This document shows positions 1 through 8,596 of a DNA stretch of 64,000 nucleotides, piece by piece. Source of the stretch: Bacteroidota bacterium (GTDB lineage: Bacteria > Bacteroidota > Bacteroidia > B-17B0 > Aurantibacillaceae); contig JAFDXR010000001.1 of NCBI GenBank assembly GCA_018267825.1, positions 234,286 through 298,285 of the forward strand, given 5' to 3'. The translations under genes and the position numbers were made by a program. Position 1 is the stretch's first letter, and every line of letters starts with the position of its first letter. The notes under the pieces were generated by a model. That model was not told where the DNA came from, made no database searches, and saw nothing but the letters and a program-made list of their open reading frames with translations.

Positions 1-358
1 AAGAATAAGGCAAATGGAGGAAACCGGTATTATCAAAAGCCGTGTCACGATTTTAGATCCTTCCAAAATAGGCATGAGGCTTTTTGTTTACTGCAACATC
101 ACACTAAAGGAACAATCCAAAAAAAGTCTGCTGGATTTTGAAAAAGCCGCAGCCAAAATTCCGGAAATCATGAGTATTATCAGTCTTTCCGGCGTATATG
201 ACTACATGCTGAAAATTGCAACCACGGACATAGAAGCTTATAATAATTTTGTCATGAATAAACTGGCCAATATTCCGAATATTGCACAGTATCACAGCAA
301 TATCGTTATGAGTATAGTTAAAGACGATACAGCCTATATACTACCGGAAGGAAACTAA
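1..358 (+). CDS. Lrp/AsnC-family transcriptional regulator, C-terminal part (5' truncated by window)
   Basis: The frame is open to the left edge and reads RIRQMEETGIIKSRV, the usual link between the Lrp helix-turn-helix and its effector domain. The gene therefore starts before the window, and the in-frame ATG at 14 is internal. The remainder is a complete RAM/AsnC ligand-binding domain (beta-alpha-beta-beta-alpha-beta) with the family-typical segment ending SGVYDYMLKI. Such regulators form octamers or hexadecamers and sense amino acids. The DNA-binding domain is not visible, so the target cannot be read. The stop codon overlaps the end of argH by 4 bases on the opposite strand. Control of the neighbouring arginine operon is plausible from position only. 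Confidence 0.88.
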   Translation, partial: RIRQMEETGIIKSRVTILDPSKIGMRLFVYCNITLKEQSKKSLLDFEKAAAKIPEIMSIISLSGVYDYMLKIATTDIEAYNNFVMNKLANIPNIAQYHSNIVMSIVKDDTAYILPEGN

Positions 359-1668
359 CCTGCATTTATACGTCGGAAAACAGCATAAAAACTTTCACTG
401 ATCTTATCATTACAAAGGTTTCCCAGGCTTCCTTCATGTGTATGCCGAAGTTCTTTGTTGTATTCAAAAGTATTTTGCTTTACCACGTGTCCTACCTTAT
501 GGTAGGCATCTCTGAAGGGCATTCCTGAAAGCACCAGTTCATTTACATACTCCACTGTAAAGAGATGTTTGTAACGCTCATCCGACAAAATATCTTCTCT
601 TATTTTAATATGAAGAAGCATGAGGCCGGTCATTTCCAGGCAATCTTTCAACTCCTGTATTGCCGGAAAAAGGCAGGCTTTGGTGAGCTGCATATCGCGG
701 TGGTATCCTGAAGTAAGATTTGCCTGCAATAAGGTCAGCTCATTTGGCAATGCCTGTATTCTGTTGCATTTGGCGCGTATCAGTTCGAAGACATCGGGGT
801 TTTGCTTATGCGGCATGATACTGCTACCGGTGGTCAGTTCGCGCGGAAAAGATACAAACCCGAAATTCTGATTCATATACAAACAAACATCCATAGCCAG
901 TCGACCCAATGTAGAAGCAACAGCAGCAAGGGCCACCGCCGTCATTTTCTCCGATTTACCGCGAGTCATCTGGGCGTATACCACGTTGTAATTCATTTGC
1001 GAAAATCCAAGCAATTCAGTTGTCATACCACGGTTAAGCGGGAAAGAGGAACCGTAGCCTGCGCCGGAACCGAGGGGGTTCTTATTCACGATCCGGAATG
1101 CTGCCTCCACCATTTCCAGGTCATCGGCCAGGCTCTCGGCATAAGCGCCAAACCACAGACCAAATGAAGATGGCATAGCCAATTGGAGGTGTGTATAGCC
1201 CGGAAGCAGCGTTTTCTTATGCTTTTCACTTAATGAGATCAGACTTACAAAAAGTTTCTCCATGTCAAGAGACACATTCCTGAGCTGCTGTCTCAGAAAT
1301 AATTTTATATCCAGCAAAGCCTGGTCATTCCGTGAACGCCCACTGTGTATTTTCTTTCCCACTTCGCCGCAGCACCGGGTCAATGTAAGTTCTACCTGCG
1401 AGTGTATATCCTCAACACCATCTTCAATACAAAACTGCCCCCGACGTATTTCATCCATAATCCATGTTAAACCTGCTTCAAGTGTTTTCCATTCCTCATC
1501 AGTCAGCAAACCCACGGAGGCCAGCATCCTTGCATGAGCGAGAGAGCCCTGTACATCACAGATAGCCAGTTGCATATCGAATTGATTATCGTTTCCAATT
1601 GTAAACCGCTCTATTTTCCTGAGCAGTTCTGAATCGCTTATTGTTTCATTCTGTAACCAGAGTTTCAT
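355..1668 (-). CDS. argH: Argininosuccinate lyase
   Basis: Cytosolic enzyme that splits argininosuccinate into arginine and fumarate, the last step of arginine synthesis. The fumarase/aspartase-superfamily signature GSSIMPHKQNPD lies near residue 280, and HSGRSRNDQ near residue 108 is the substrate-binding segment of ArgH. At 437 residues it is close to the usual 440-460. It is the last gene of the eight-gene arg operon, with one base between it and the M20 deacylase gene. It converges with the Lrp-like gene, overlapping by 4 bases, and no terminator hairpin is obvious at the junction. Confidence 0.96.
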   Translation of the reverse strand: MKLWLQNETISDSELLRKIERFTIGNDNQFDMQLAICDVQGSLAHARMLASVGLLTDEEWKTLEAGLTWIMDEIRRGQFCIEDGVEDIHSQVELTLTRCCGEVGKKIHSGRSRNDQALLDIKLFLRQQLRNVSLDMEKLFVSLISLSEKHKKTLLPGYTHLQLAMPSSFGLWFGAYAESLADDLEMVEAAFRIVNKNPLGSGAGYGSSFPLNRGMTTELLGFSQMNYNVVYAQMTRGKSEKMTAVALAAVASTLGRLAMDVCLYMNQNFGFVSFPRELTTGSSIMPHKQNPDVFELIRAKCNRIQALPNELTLLQANLTSGYHRDMQLTKACLFPAIQELKDCLEMTGLMLLHIKIREDILSDERYKHLFTVEYVNELVLSGMPFRDAYHKVGHVVKQNTFEYNKELRHTHEGSLGNLCNDKISESFYAVFRRINAG

Positions 1669-1669
1669 C

Positions 1670-2734
1670 TTATTTCAAATTATTGTAAAGGGTCAGCATC
1701 TGTATATACCGATCTATTCCATCTTCTATTTCCTTAACATAAATAAATTCATCGGCTGTATGGGATCTTGCAGAATCACCCGGCCCCATCTTAAACGTAT
1801 AAAACGGCATGAGGGCCTGATCGGATGTGGTAGGTGAACCATATAGGGCAGCTCCTGTGGCAACAGCGGCCTTCACCATGGCATGATCTGACGGCACCGA
1901 CGACGGGTTAAGACGTACTGAACGGGGCTCAACACGGCATTTTACTTCTGTTCGGATTATATCAAGAATTTCCTGGTTTGAGTATGCATCTGTTGTTCTT
2001 ACATCCACAGTGAACCGGCAGGTATCCGGAATCATGTTGTGTTGCGAACCGGCCTCAATCATACTCACGGTCATTTTAACGGGTCCCAGTGTATCTGAGA
2101 CATTTGCAAAACGAAATGACCTGAACCACTCAATATCAGGCAATGCTTTGTAAATGGCATTAATACCCTCTTCACGGGCTGCATGTCCGGCCTTACCATG
2201 CGTTTCGCAATCCAGTACCATGAGTCCTTTTTCCGAAACAGCTACATCCATTTTTGTTGGCTCGCCCACAATTCCAAAGGAAACAGGCCCGAGCACGGGT
2301 AATAGCCGCTCAATACCGTCATGGCCCGAAATTTCTTCTTCGGCAGTAGCCGCAAACACAACATTGAAATTCAAAGCCGGCATATCATAAAAATGCAGGA
2401 AACATGCCAGCAATGAAACCAGGGCTCCGCCGGCATCGTTGCTCCCAAGGCCGAAGAGTTTACCATCTTCCAGGGAAGGTAAGAAAGGATCTCTTGTATA
2501 TTTCGCATTCGGTTTTACAGTATCGTGATGGGAATTCAAAAGAATAGTTGGTTTCAATGGGTCGGCATAACGATTGATCACCCAGACATTATTCATGTCG
2601 CGGTTTACAGGAATACCTTTTTGTTCAAGAAACGCTCCCAGCAATGCCGCCGTCTGATCTTCCTCTTTACTATAAGATGGGGTTGCAACAAGCTGTCTCA
2701 GTAATTGAATTATTTCCGCTTTGTCTGTTTTCAT
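1670..2734 (-). CDS. M20-family acyl-ornithine/acyl-citrulline deacylase (ArgE-like)
   Basis: Zinc-dependent M20 peptidase-family amidohydrolase, 354 residues. Metal-binding motifs are visible: NSHHDTV (about residue 87), GLGSNDAGGAL (about 116, with the bridging Asp) and TAEEEISGHDG (about 150, with the catalytic Glu pair). The dimerisation insert follows (GKAGHAAREEGINAIYKAL). In an operon with a carbamoyltransferase of the ArgF' type, the expected job is removal of the N-acetyl or N-succinyl group from citrulline rather than from ornithine. That is inference from context; sequence alone does not fix the acyl group. It overlaps argB by 4 bases, suggesting translational coupling. Confidence 0.88.
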   Translation of the reverse strand: MKTDKAEIIQLLRQLVATPSYSKEEDQTAALLGAFLEQKGIPVNRDMNNVWVINRYADPLKPTILLNSHHDTVKPNAKYTRDPFLPSLEDGKLFGLGSNDAGGALVSLLACFLHFYDMPALNFNVVFAATAEEEISGHDGIERLLPVLGPVSFGIVGEPTKMDVAVSEKGLMVLDCETHGKAGHAAREEGINAIYKALPDIEWFRSFRFANVSDTLGPVKMTVSMIEAGSQHNMIPDTCRFTVDVRTTDAYSNQEILDIIRTEVKCRVEPRSVRLNPSSVPSDHAMVKAAVATGAALYGSPTTSDQALMPFYTFKMGPGDSARSHTADEFIYVKEIEDGIDRYIQMLTLYNNLK

Positions 2735-3522
2735 TCTACTTTCAATTTAGTGCCGGCTCTTCCGCTCAATGCACTTTGCAATGAGGCGGCCCCGCATATA
2801 CATACTTCCTGAGAACCAGATGCCAATGCCCTGAAAGCATTGTCGAGTTTGGGTAACATGCCACCATACAAAACTCCTTCCGATTTCAGCCTTCGGTAAT
2901 CTGTTTCTGATAGTTCCCGGATACAGGAATTCTCATTATCCGGATTCAACATAACGCCTGGCTTTTCGAAGCAATAAAATAAATCTACTTTGAAATGCGG
3001 TCTCAAAGCAATGGCAATGACAGAGGCAATACTATCCGCATTGGTATTCAACAGCTGACCTTCTCCGTTGTGTGTAATAGCGCATATAACAGGTGTAACG
3101 CCAGACTGTAACTGAGCATTTAAGAATTTTGTATTTACAGCACCAGGTTTTACATCGCCTACGTAACCATAATCGACCGGCTCTGCTACGCGTCGCGAAG
3201 CACATAATAATCCCCCATCTGCACCTGAAAACCCTGCTGCCTGGCAACCCAGCTTCTGCAGTAAAGCTACGATCCGTTTATTGATCAGGCCTGCGTAAAC
3301 CATCACAGCAATATCAAGCGTAGGAGCATCGGTCATACGACGTCCCTCGATCACTTTCTGTTCTACACCAAGTAAAGAAGCAAGTCTATCGGTTAGTTTT
3401 CCACCACCGTGCACCAGTATCTTAGGCCCCGGGATTGCACAAAAGGATACCAGAAATTCATGAAGTGCAGCCTCATCGTCGATAACATGCCCTCCTATTT
3501 TCACTACTTTTATTGTTTCCAT
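2731..3522 (-). CDS. argB: Acetylglutamate kinase
   Basis: Amino-acid-kinase-fold enzyme that phosphorylates the gamma-carboxylate of N-acylglutamate, second step of arginine synthesis. Visible motifs are VKIGGHVIDDE (residues 6-16, nucleotide loop), LVHGGGKLTD (about 36-45, substrate loop) and a late NTNADSIASVIA segment that corresponds to the family NxNAD signature. Length 263 is normal. It lacks the long N-terminal helix of arginine-inhibited hexameric forms, so feedback inhibition by arginine is less likely; this is inference from length. It sits between argF' (5-base gap) and the deacylase (4-base overlap). Confidence 0.95.
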   Translation of the reverse strand: METIKVVKIGGHVIDDEAALHEFLVSFCAIPGPKILVHGGGKLTDRLASLLGVEQKVIEGRRMTDAPTLDIAVMVYAGLINKRIVALLQKLGCQAAGFSGADGGLLCASRRVAEPVDYGYVGDVKPGAVNTKFLNAQLQSGVTPVICAITHNGEGQLLNTNADSIASVIAIALRPHFKVDLFYCFEKPGVMLNPDNENSCIRELSETDYRRLKSEGVLYGGMLPKLDNAFRALASGSQEVCICGAASLQSALSGRAGTKLKVE

Positions 3523-3527
3523 CCTTT

Positions 3528-4475
3528 TTAAATTGTCTGAAGCATTCTGAACAATACGGCCTGGGCGGCATATATTCTGTTTTCAGCCTGTTTCATGATC
3601 AGTGAGTATGCGTTATCCAGCAGAGCATCAGGCACCTCGAGGTTTCTCCGCACCGGCATGCAATGCATCAGTTTTGCCTGACTGGTAAGTTTCATTTTTT
3701 CGTCGTTGAGCATCCAGTTCTGTTCAACTGATGGCATATCCCCATAAGCATTATAGGCAGACCAGTTCTTCACATACACAACATCGGCGTCTTTCAGGGC
3801 TTTTTCCTGATCGTATTCGATATCAGCACCCCTGGTAAAGTCTTCGCATAATTCATAACCAGCTGGCTGCGTTATTGTAAGTTTATAATCGCAATGCAAG
3901 GCCCACTCTGCAAATGAATTGGCCACGACCTGCGGCAAAGGCTTCATATGAGGAGCCCATGTCAACACGACTTTTGGCTGTTTTACATCCACACACTCCC
4001 TTATAGTCATTATATCTGCCAGGCTCTGCAGAGGATGGAGCGTTGCTGACTCAAGGCTTATAAGCGGCGCCCTGCTGTATTTCATAAACTGCAGTAAAAC
4101 AGATTCACTGTAATCGGCCTGCTTATCGATGAGTGTCGGGAAACAACGTACGCCAATAATGTCGCAATACAATCCCATAACTGCTGCGGCATCTCTGATG
4201 TGTTCAACTGTTTTACCGTTCATTACTGCACCGTCATGAAATTCCAGGGCCCATCCTTCGTTACCTATATTCATAACCATGCAAGTCATGCCCAGATTCA
4301 TGGCCGCGCGTTGCGTGCTCATCCGGGTCCGCAGACTGGCGTTAAAAAATATAAGACCAAGCACTTTATTCCTTCCGATATCCGGTGAGGCAAAGGGAGA
4401 GTGTTTCCATTGCAAAGCCTCATGTACGAGGTCGTTTGCATCGGCAACATCATTTACTGTTGTAAAATATTTCAT
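3528..4475 (-). CDS. argF': N-acyl-ornithine carbamoyltransferase (ArgF', acetyl- or succinylornithine type)
   Basis: Transfers the carbamoyl group from carbamoyl phosphate to an N-acylated ornithine. The carbamoyl-phosphate loop reads SLRTRMSTQ rather than the STRT of ordinary ornithine transcarbamylase, and the later loop reads HCMPVRRN rather than HCLP followed by alanine. Both are marks of the Bacteroidetes/Xanthomonas N-acyl subfamily. I place the start at ATG 4475 (MKYFTTVNDV, 315 residues). The frame is open up to 4757, but the extra 94 residues lie antiparallel to nothing useful inside argD and match no family. The start overlaps the end of argD by 26 bases. Acetyl versus succinyl preference depends on a few pocket residues I cannot assign with certainty. 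Confidence 0.92.
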   Translation of the reverse strand: MKYFTTVNDVADANDLVHEALQWKHSPFASPDIGRNKVLGLIFFNASLRTRMSTQRAAMNLGMTCMVMNIGNEGWALEFHDGAVMNGKTVEHIRDAAAVMGLYCDIIGVRCFPTLIDKQADYSESVLLQFMKYSRAPLISLESATLHPLQSLADIMTIRECVDVKQPKVVLTWAPHMKPLPQVVANSFAEWALHCDYKLTITQPAGYELCEDFTRGADIEYDQEKALKDADVVYVKNWSAYNAYGDMPSVEQNWMLNDEKMKLTSQAKLMHCMPVRRNLEVPDALLDNAYSLIMKQAENRIYAAQAVLFRMLQTI

Positions 4476-5604
4476 CTTCTTTAATAAGCATTGGGCTGAG
4501 TGCGTGAATAAACAAATCAATTTCCCTGTTACTGATAGCCAGTGATGGCAAAAGGCGGATGGTATTTTTATCTGCTGAACTACCTGTAAATATGCGGTGT
4601 ACAAAAAGTAACTGCCGGCGTATTTCGGCACAGGGTTCTTCCAGTTCGATTCCGGCCATAAGGCCCCTGATACGCAGATCACGAATCCCGGTAAAGTGCG
4701 ACAGTTTTTCCCCGAGGTAAACCCCCAGATTGGCAGCATTCCCGATAAGATTTTCATCGCGGATCACATCCAGAACTGCTATAGCCGCTGCGCAGGCCAG
4801 GTAATTCCCTCCAAAGGTTGTCCCAAGCATTTCTTTATGCACTTTAAGATCTGGGCTTACCAATACACCGGCAATAGGGAATCCATTTCCCATACCTTTT
4901 GCTACTGTAATAAGTTGTGGGCGAATGCCAGCATATTGATGTGCAAAAAACTTTCCACTGCGACCATACCCCGACTGTACTTCATCCAGGATGAGAATAA
5001 TACCATATTTCAGGCAGCGTCTTTCGATATGTTTCAGAAAATCCGGATCGGGTATTATCACCCCTCCAACACCCTGGATTCCTTCAATAATAACGGCGCA
5101 TACATCATCCCCCGCGACAGCATCAAATGCTTCCATATCGTTCAGCGGCAAAAAAACCACCTGTGCATTCTGATTAACAGGCGAAACAATTGAAGGATTA
5201 TCCGTTGCGGCTACAGCAAGCGATGTTCTTCCGTGGAATGACCCTTTGAATGCAATAATTTTTTTCCGTTTATTATTAAATGATGCCAGCTTAAAAGCAT
5301 TCTCATTGGCTTCGGCACCGGAGTTACATAAAAAAAGATTATAATCCGTATAGCCCGACAATTCTCCGAGTTTGAAGGCCAATTCTTCCTGCAACGGCAT
5401 TTTAATAGCGTTAGAATAAAAACCAATCTTCCTGATTTGTTCAGACAGAGCCTTCAAATACACAGGATGACTATGTCCGATCGAAATAACGGCATGTCCG
5501 CCATAAAGGTCCAGGTATTTATTACCAAAAGAATCCCAAAGGTCGCAGCCACGTGCTTTGACAATATCTATGTCGAATGTTGAATATACATCAAGTGGTT
5601 TCAT
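4450..5604 (-). CDS. argD: Acetylornithine/succinylornithine aminotransferase
   Basis: Class III pyridoxal-phosphate aminotransferase, 384 residues, converting N-acylglutamate semialdehyde to N-acylornithine. Motifs in order: LYGGHAVISIGHSHP (about 33-47), NSGAEANENAFKLA (about 94, phosphate cup), FHGRTSLAVAAT (about 123), ILDEVQSGYGRSGKFFAHQ (about 205, cofactor Asp) and TVAKGMGNGFPIAG (about 233, Schiff-base Lys). Start MKPLDVYSTFDIDIV is typical of the family. It is 11 bases after argC, and its 3' end overlaps the start of argF'. Confidence 0.95.
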   Translation of the reverse strand: MKPLDVYSTFDIDIVKARGCDLWDSFGNKYLDLYGGHAVISIGHSHPVYLKALSEQIRKIGFYSNAIKMPLQEELAFKLGELSGYTDYNLFLCNSGAEANENAFKLASFNNKRKKIIAFKGSFHGRTSLAVAATDNPSIVSPVNQNAQVVFLPLNDMEAFDAVAGDDVCAVIIEGIQGVGGVIIPDPDFLKHIERRCLKYGIILILDEVQSGYGRSGKFFAHQYAGIRPQLITVAKGMGNGFPIAGVLVSPDLKVHKEMLGTTFGGNYLACAAAIAVLDVIRDENLIGNAANLGVYLGEKLSHFTGIRDLRIRGLMAGIELEEPCAEIRRQLLFVHRIFTGSSADKNTIRLLPSLAISNREIDLFIHALSPMLIKEDEIFYNSK

Positions 5605-5615
5605 ATTTATTCTAT

Positions 5616-6590
5616 TTAAAATACACTGGCTTTTAATTTCAATCCGCTGGTCTCTTCCAACCCAAACATAATGTTCATATTTTGTAACGCCTGCCCTGAA
5701 GCGCCTTTCAGCAGATTATCAATTATACTGATCACCATCAATTGATCGCCGGCCTTCTCGATATACAGGATACACTTATTCGTATTGACCACCTGCTTAA
5801 GATCAATGGCAGACCTGCTGAGTTTTACGAACGGATGTTTCATGTAATAGCGTTCATATAAGTCCATGAGTTCGGAAACCTTCCATTCACATTTCAACAC
5901 CTGCACCGCCATGATTCCCCTGGTAAAACTCCCCCTTTGAGGAACCATTGTTAACTCCGGACTTGTCCCATCCATAAGCTGTTCCAGGCTCTGGCGAATT
6001 TCCGATAAATGCTGGTGCGTAAACGCTTTATAGACAGATAGGTTATTCTGCCGCCAGCTGAAATGCGAACTCTCTGTGAGCTCCCGGCCAGCGCCTGTAG
6101 AGCCAGTTGTACAGTTAATCTGCACGGGTCCCTGTATTATTTTCTCCGTTGCCAGTGGCAGCAATCCGAGTTGTATAGCTGTTGCAAAACATCCCGGGTT
6201 TGCCACATAAAATGCTTTGCTGATCAACCCGCCATTTAATTCCGGCAAGCCGTAGACAAATGGCTTTGACCCGCTCCCGGCCACGCGGTGATCCTGGCTC
6301 ATATCAATAATCCTGGCCGATGCCGGAATTTTTTCTTCCGTCATTATTTTTTTTGCTTCGCCATGCGATACACATAGAAAAACAACGTCAACATCCAAAT
6401 CCATCCTGTGATGAAAAGTGAGAGGGGTATCGCCAAGCAGATCGGTATGAATATCGGAAACATAACGGCCGGCAAACTGACGACTGTGTGCATATACAAT
6501 CTCAGCCAAAGGATGATTCAGTAACAGGCGGATCAGTTCTCCACCCGTATAGCCAGCTGCGCCAACAATTCCGACTTTAATTCTCTTCAT
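5616..6590 (-). CDS. argC: N-acetyl-gamma-glutamyl-phosphate reductase
   Basis: NADPH-dependent reductase making N-acylglutamate semialdehyde from the acyl phosphate. The N-terminal Rossmann motif is VGIVGAAGYTGGELIRLL (residues 7-24). The catalytic cysteine lies in YVANPGCFATAIQLG (about residue 153), followed by TGSTGAGRELTESSHFSWR. Length 324 is normal for the short bacterial type. It overlaps the end of argG by 14 bases, consistent with one operon. Confidence 0.96.
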   Translation of the reverse strand: MKRIKVGIVGAAGYTGGELIRLLLNHPLAEIVYAHSRQFAGRYVSDIHTDLLGDTPLTFHHRMDLDVDVVFLCVSHGEAKKIMTEEKIPASARIIDMSQDHRVAGSGSKPFVYGLPELNGGLISKAFYVANPGCFATAIQLGLLPLATEKIIQGPVQINCTTGSTGAGRELTESSHFSWRQNNLSVYKAFTHQHLSEIRQSLEQLMDGTSPELTMVPQRGSFTRGIMAVQVLKCEWKVSELMDLYERYYMKHPFVKLSRSAIDLKQVVNTNKCILYIEKAGDQLMVISIIDNLLKGASGQALQNMNIMFGLEETSGLKLKASVF

Positions 6591-7794
6591 AAAATTCTGT
6601 CTGGTTTACCTGGTGATAAATACTTGTTTGGTTACCGAAGATTTTAATAAACCCTTTCACGTCTTCTCCACTCCAGGCCTTGTTCATTTCGCCATAACTC
6701 CCGAATTGCGCCGACATGAGATCATGAGGACTTTGAATACCGTTCAGGACAAACCGGTACGGCATAAGTGTCACAAACACTTTCCCACTGACTTTTGCCT
6801 GAGTGCTTTCCATAAACGCCTCCAGATCACGCATCACCGGGTCCAGCATTTGCCCCTCGTGCAACCAGTTGCCATACCAGGAAGCAAGCTGATCTTTCCA
6901 GTAGAGTTGCCACTTTGTAAGCACGTGCTTTTCGAGGAGGTGATGTGCTTTGATACAAATGAGGGGGGCTGCCGCCTCAAATCCGACTCGGCCTTTGATA
7001 CCGATAATGGTATCGCCTACGTGTATATCTCTTCCTATGCCATAGGGCTGAGCCAGGGAATGCATGTATTCGATGGCATCCACGGGATGTTCAAAAGTTT
7101 GTTCATCTACAGACAACAACCTTCCATGTTCAAATTCCAGGGTCATTTCACGGGTTTCGTGTGTTGATAAAGGAGTTGGCCAGGCTGATTCCGGCAGATA
7201 CTGATCAGAGGTCAGGGTTTCTTTACCTCCAACAGAGGTCCCCCAAATCCCTTTATTGATGCTATAAACAGCTTTTTCAAAATTAAATGCCACCCCCTGT
7301 GACTGCAAAAAAAGAATTTCTTCTTTCCTGCTCAACCTTTGATCTCTGACCGGAGTTACAATTTCAACCGATGGAATAAGCTGCCTGAAAATCATATCAA
7401 ACCTGACCTGATCATTGCCAGCACCGGTACTGCCATGTGCAATAGCATTTATACCGAGGGATTTGGTGTATTGTGCTATTTTAATTGCCTGCACGATACG
7501 TTCGGCACTTACACTCAGGGGATAGGTTCCGTTTTTTAAAATATTTCCATAAATAAGAAAACGGATGCATTCGTCGTAATATGTATAGCGCACATCCAGG
7601 CATTTGAATGATGCCATTCCCAACTGGTTTGCTTTTTCATGCAATTCGGTAATATCTGCATCAGAAAACGCTCCCGTATTGATGGTTACACCGTGTACCT
7701 CATACCCGCATACTTTTTTTAAATACGCTGCGCAATAGGTTGTATCGAGTCCGCCGCTGTATGCCAGGACAATTTTTTTTGTAGGCTGTGTCAT
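6577..7794 (-). CDS. argG: Argininosuccinate synthase
   Basis: ATP-pyrophosphatase-fold enzyme joining citrulline and aspartate. The P-loop AYSGGLDTTYCA (residues 11-22) and the aspartate/citrulline-binding segment AHGSTGAGNDQVRF (about 120-133) are both present. Length 405 is normal. It overlaps the upstream GNAT gene by 4 bases (start and stop codons interlocked) and the downstream argC by 14 bases. In the N-acyl variant route it still acts on free citrulline, after the M20 deacylase. Confidence 0.96.
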   Translation of the reverse strand: MTQPTKKIVLAYSGGLDTTYCAAYLKKVCGYEVHGVTINTGAFSDADITELHEKANQLGMASFKCLDVRYTYYDECIRFLIYGNILKNGTYPLSVSAERIVQAIKIAQYTKSLGINAIAHGSTGAGNDQVRFDMIFRQLIPSVEIVTPVRDQRLSRKEEILFLQSQGVAFNFEKAVYSINKGIWGTSVGGKETLTSDQYLPESAWPTPLSTHETREMTLEFEHGRLLSVDEQTFEHPVDAIEYMHSLAQPYGIGRDIHVGDTIIGIKGRVGFEAAAPLICIKAHHLLEKHVLTKWQLYWKDQLASWYGNWLHEGQMLDPVMRDLEAFMESTQAKVSGKVFVTLMPYRFVLNGIQSPHDLMSAQFGSYGEMNKAWSGEDVKGFIKIFGNQTSIYHQVNQTEFYEEN

Positions 7795-8435
7795 ATAAAA
7801 AATTTCGTTTTTTTAAATAATGATGATTTTATTCTGCTGACCATTTGTTTCTTTTTTACCGCGGGTATTGAGCCGGTCTTTTCGTTCTCCGGATTCTTCG
7901 CCTTATGTTCGGCCGGATCATAAAGCATAGCGGTGCACAAACAATTCCTGAATTGTTTGCTGCAAAGAATTTCATAGTTCACACAACTTTTACAACCACT
8001 CCAGAAAACCTCATCATGCGTAAGCTCCGAATAAGTTACAGGTACGTAGCCCAATGCCGAATTAATTTTCATGACCGCTAAACCGGTAGTGAGCCCAAAA
8101 ATTTTAGCATCGGGGTACTTGGTTCTTGAAAGTTGAAATATCTGTTTTTTGATAGCAGCTGCCACACCATGCATTCTGAATTCAGGAGATACAATAAGGC
8201 CTGAATTAGCGACATACGCGCCATTCTGCCATGTTTCGATATAACAAAATCCTGCCCACTGTCCATCGTCGGATAAGGCAATGACGGCCTTACCTTCAAG
8301 CATTTTCTGCTCGATATAATCTTCAGAACGCCTGGCTATACCGGTTCCGCGCACTTTTGCTGATGCCTGCATCTCTTCACAGATCTGCGTTGCATATTTC
8401 ACATGCGCTTTATTCGCTATTTGTACGACTATCAT
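7791..8435 (-). CDS. GNAT acyltransferase heading the arginine operon, with Cys-rich C-terminal segment
   Basis: Residues 1-150 are a GNAT fold. The acetyl-CoA loop region is SPEFRMHGVAAAIKKQIF (about 84-101), a slightly divergent R/Q-x-x-G-x-G/A. As first gene of the operon it is the best candidate for the missing N-acylglutamate synthase (step 1), since no ArgJ or classical ArgA is seen here. The end of the domain has an unusual cysteine cluster: WSGCKSCVNYEILCS and then FRNCLCTAMLYDP (about 135-170), five Cys in about 22 residues. That pattern could bind a metal. A basic, low-complexity tail of about 45 residues follows. Function is inference from family and operon position. Confidence 0.82.
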   Translation of the reverse strand: MIVVQIANKAHVKYATQICEEMQASAKVRGTGIARRSEDYIEQKMLEGKAVIALSDDGQWAGFCYIETWQNGAYVANSGLIVSPEFRMHGVAAAIKKQIFQLSRTKYPDAKIFGLTTGLAVMKINSALGYVPVTYSELTHDEVFWSGCKSCVNYEILCSKQFRNCLCTAMLYDPAEHKAKNPENEKTGSIPAVKKKQMVSRIKSSLFKKTKFFI

Positions 8436-8451
8436 TGAAAATATTTTTTGA

Positions 8452-8493
8452 CAAAAATAACACTTTATTAGTTTTTTTATCTTTAAAAAGATA
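8452..8493 (-). promoter_or_regulatory. Candidate promoter and operator of the arginine operon
   Basis: On the minus strand TATTTTTG (8459-8452) matches the Bacteroidetes -7 element TAnnTTTG, 16 bases ahead of the first arg codon. No good -33 TTG lies at the expected distance. Just upstream is a 16-base inverted repeat, TATCTTT-AA-AAAGATA (8478-8493), in the place where a regulator could block or assist polymerase. It does not resemble the ArgR box well. Promoter call moderate, operator call weak. Confidence 0.4.
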
Positions 8494-8544
8494 CAATATT
8501 AGATAAATATTAATAATGAGGCAAAAAAAACAGACAAAAAAACG

Positions 8545-8575
8545 AAATAAAAAAAGCAGCCCTTTTGGAGCTGCT
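8545..8575 (-). terminator. Rho-independent terminator of lysA
   Basis: Read on the minus strand, AGCAGC and GCTGCT form a 6-bp stem around a 9-base loop (8575-8555), followed by a run of seven T. It lies 22 bases after the lysA stop and separates lysA from the arginine operon promoter. Confidence 0.85.
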
Positions 8576-8596
8576 CAATATATCATGAGAAAAAAA

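Noticed and set aside
4476-4757. 94-residue N-terminal extension of the carbamoyltransferase frame
   Set aside because: It lies inside argD in another frame, matches no family sequence, and the natural family start MKYFTTVND is at 4475.
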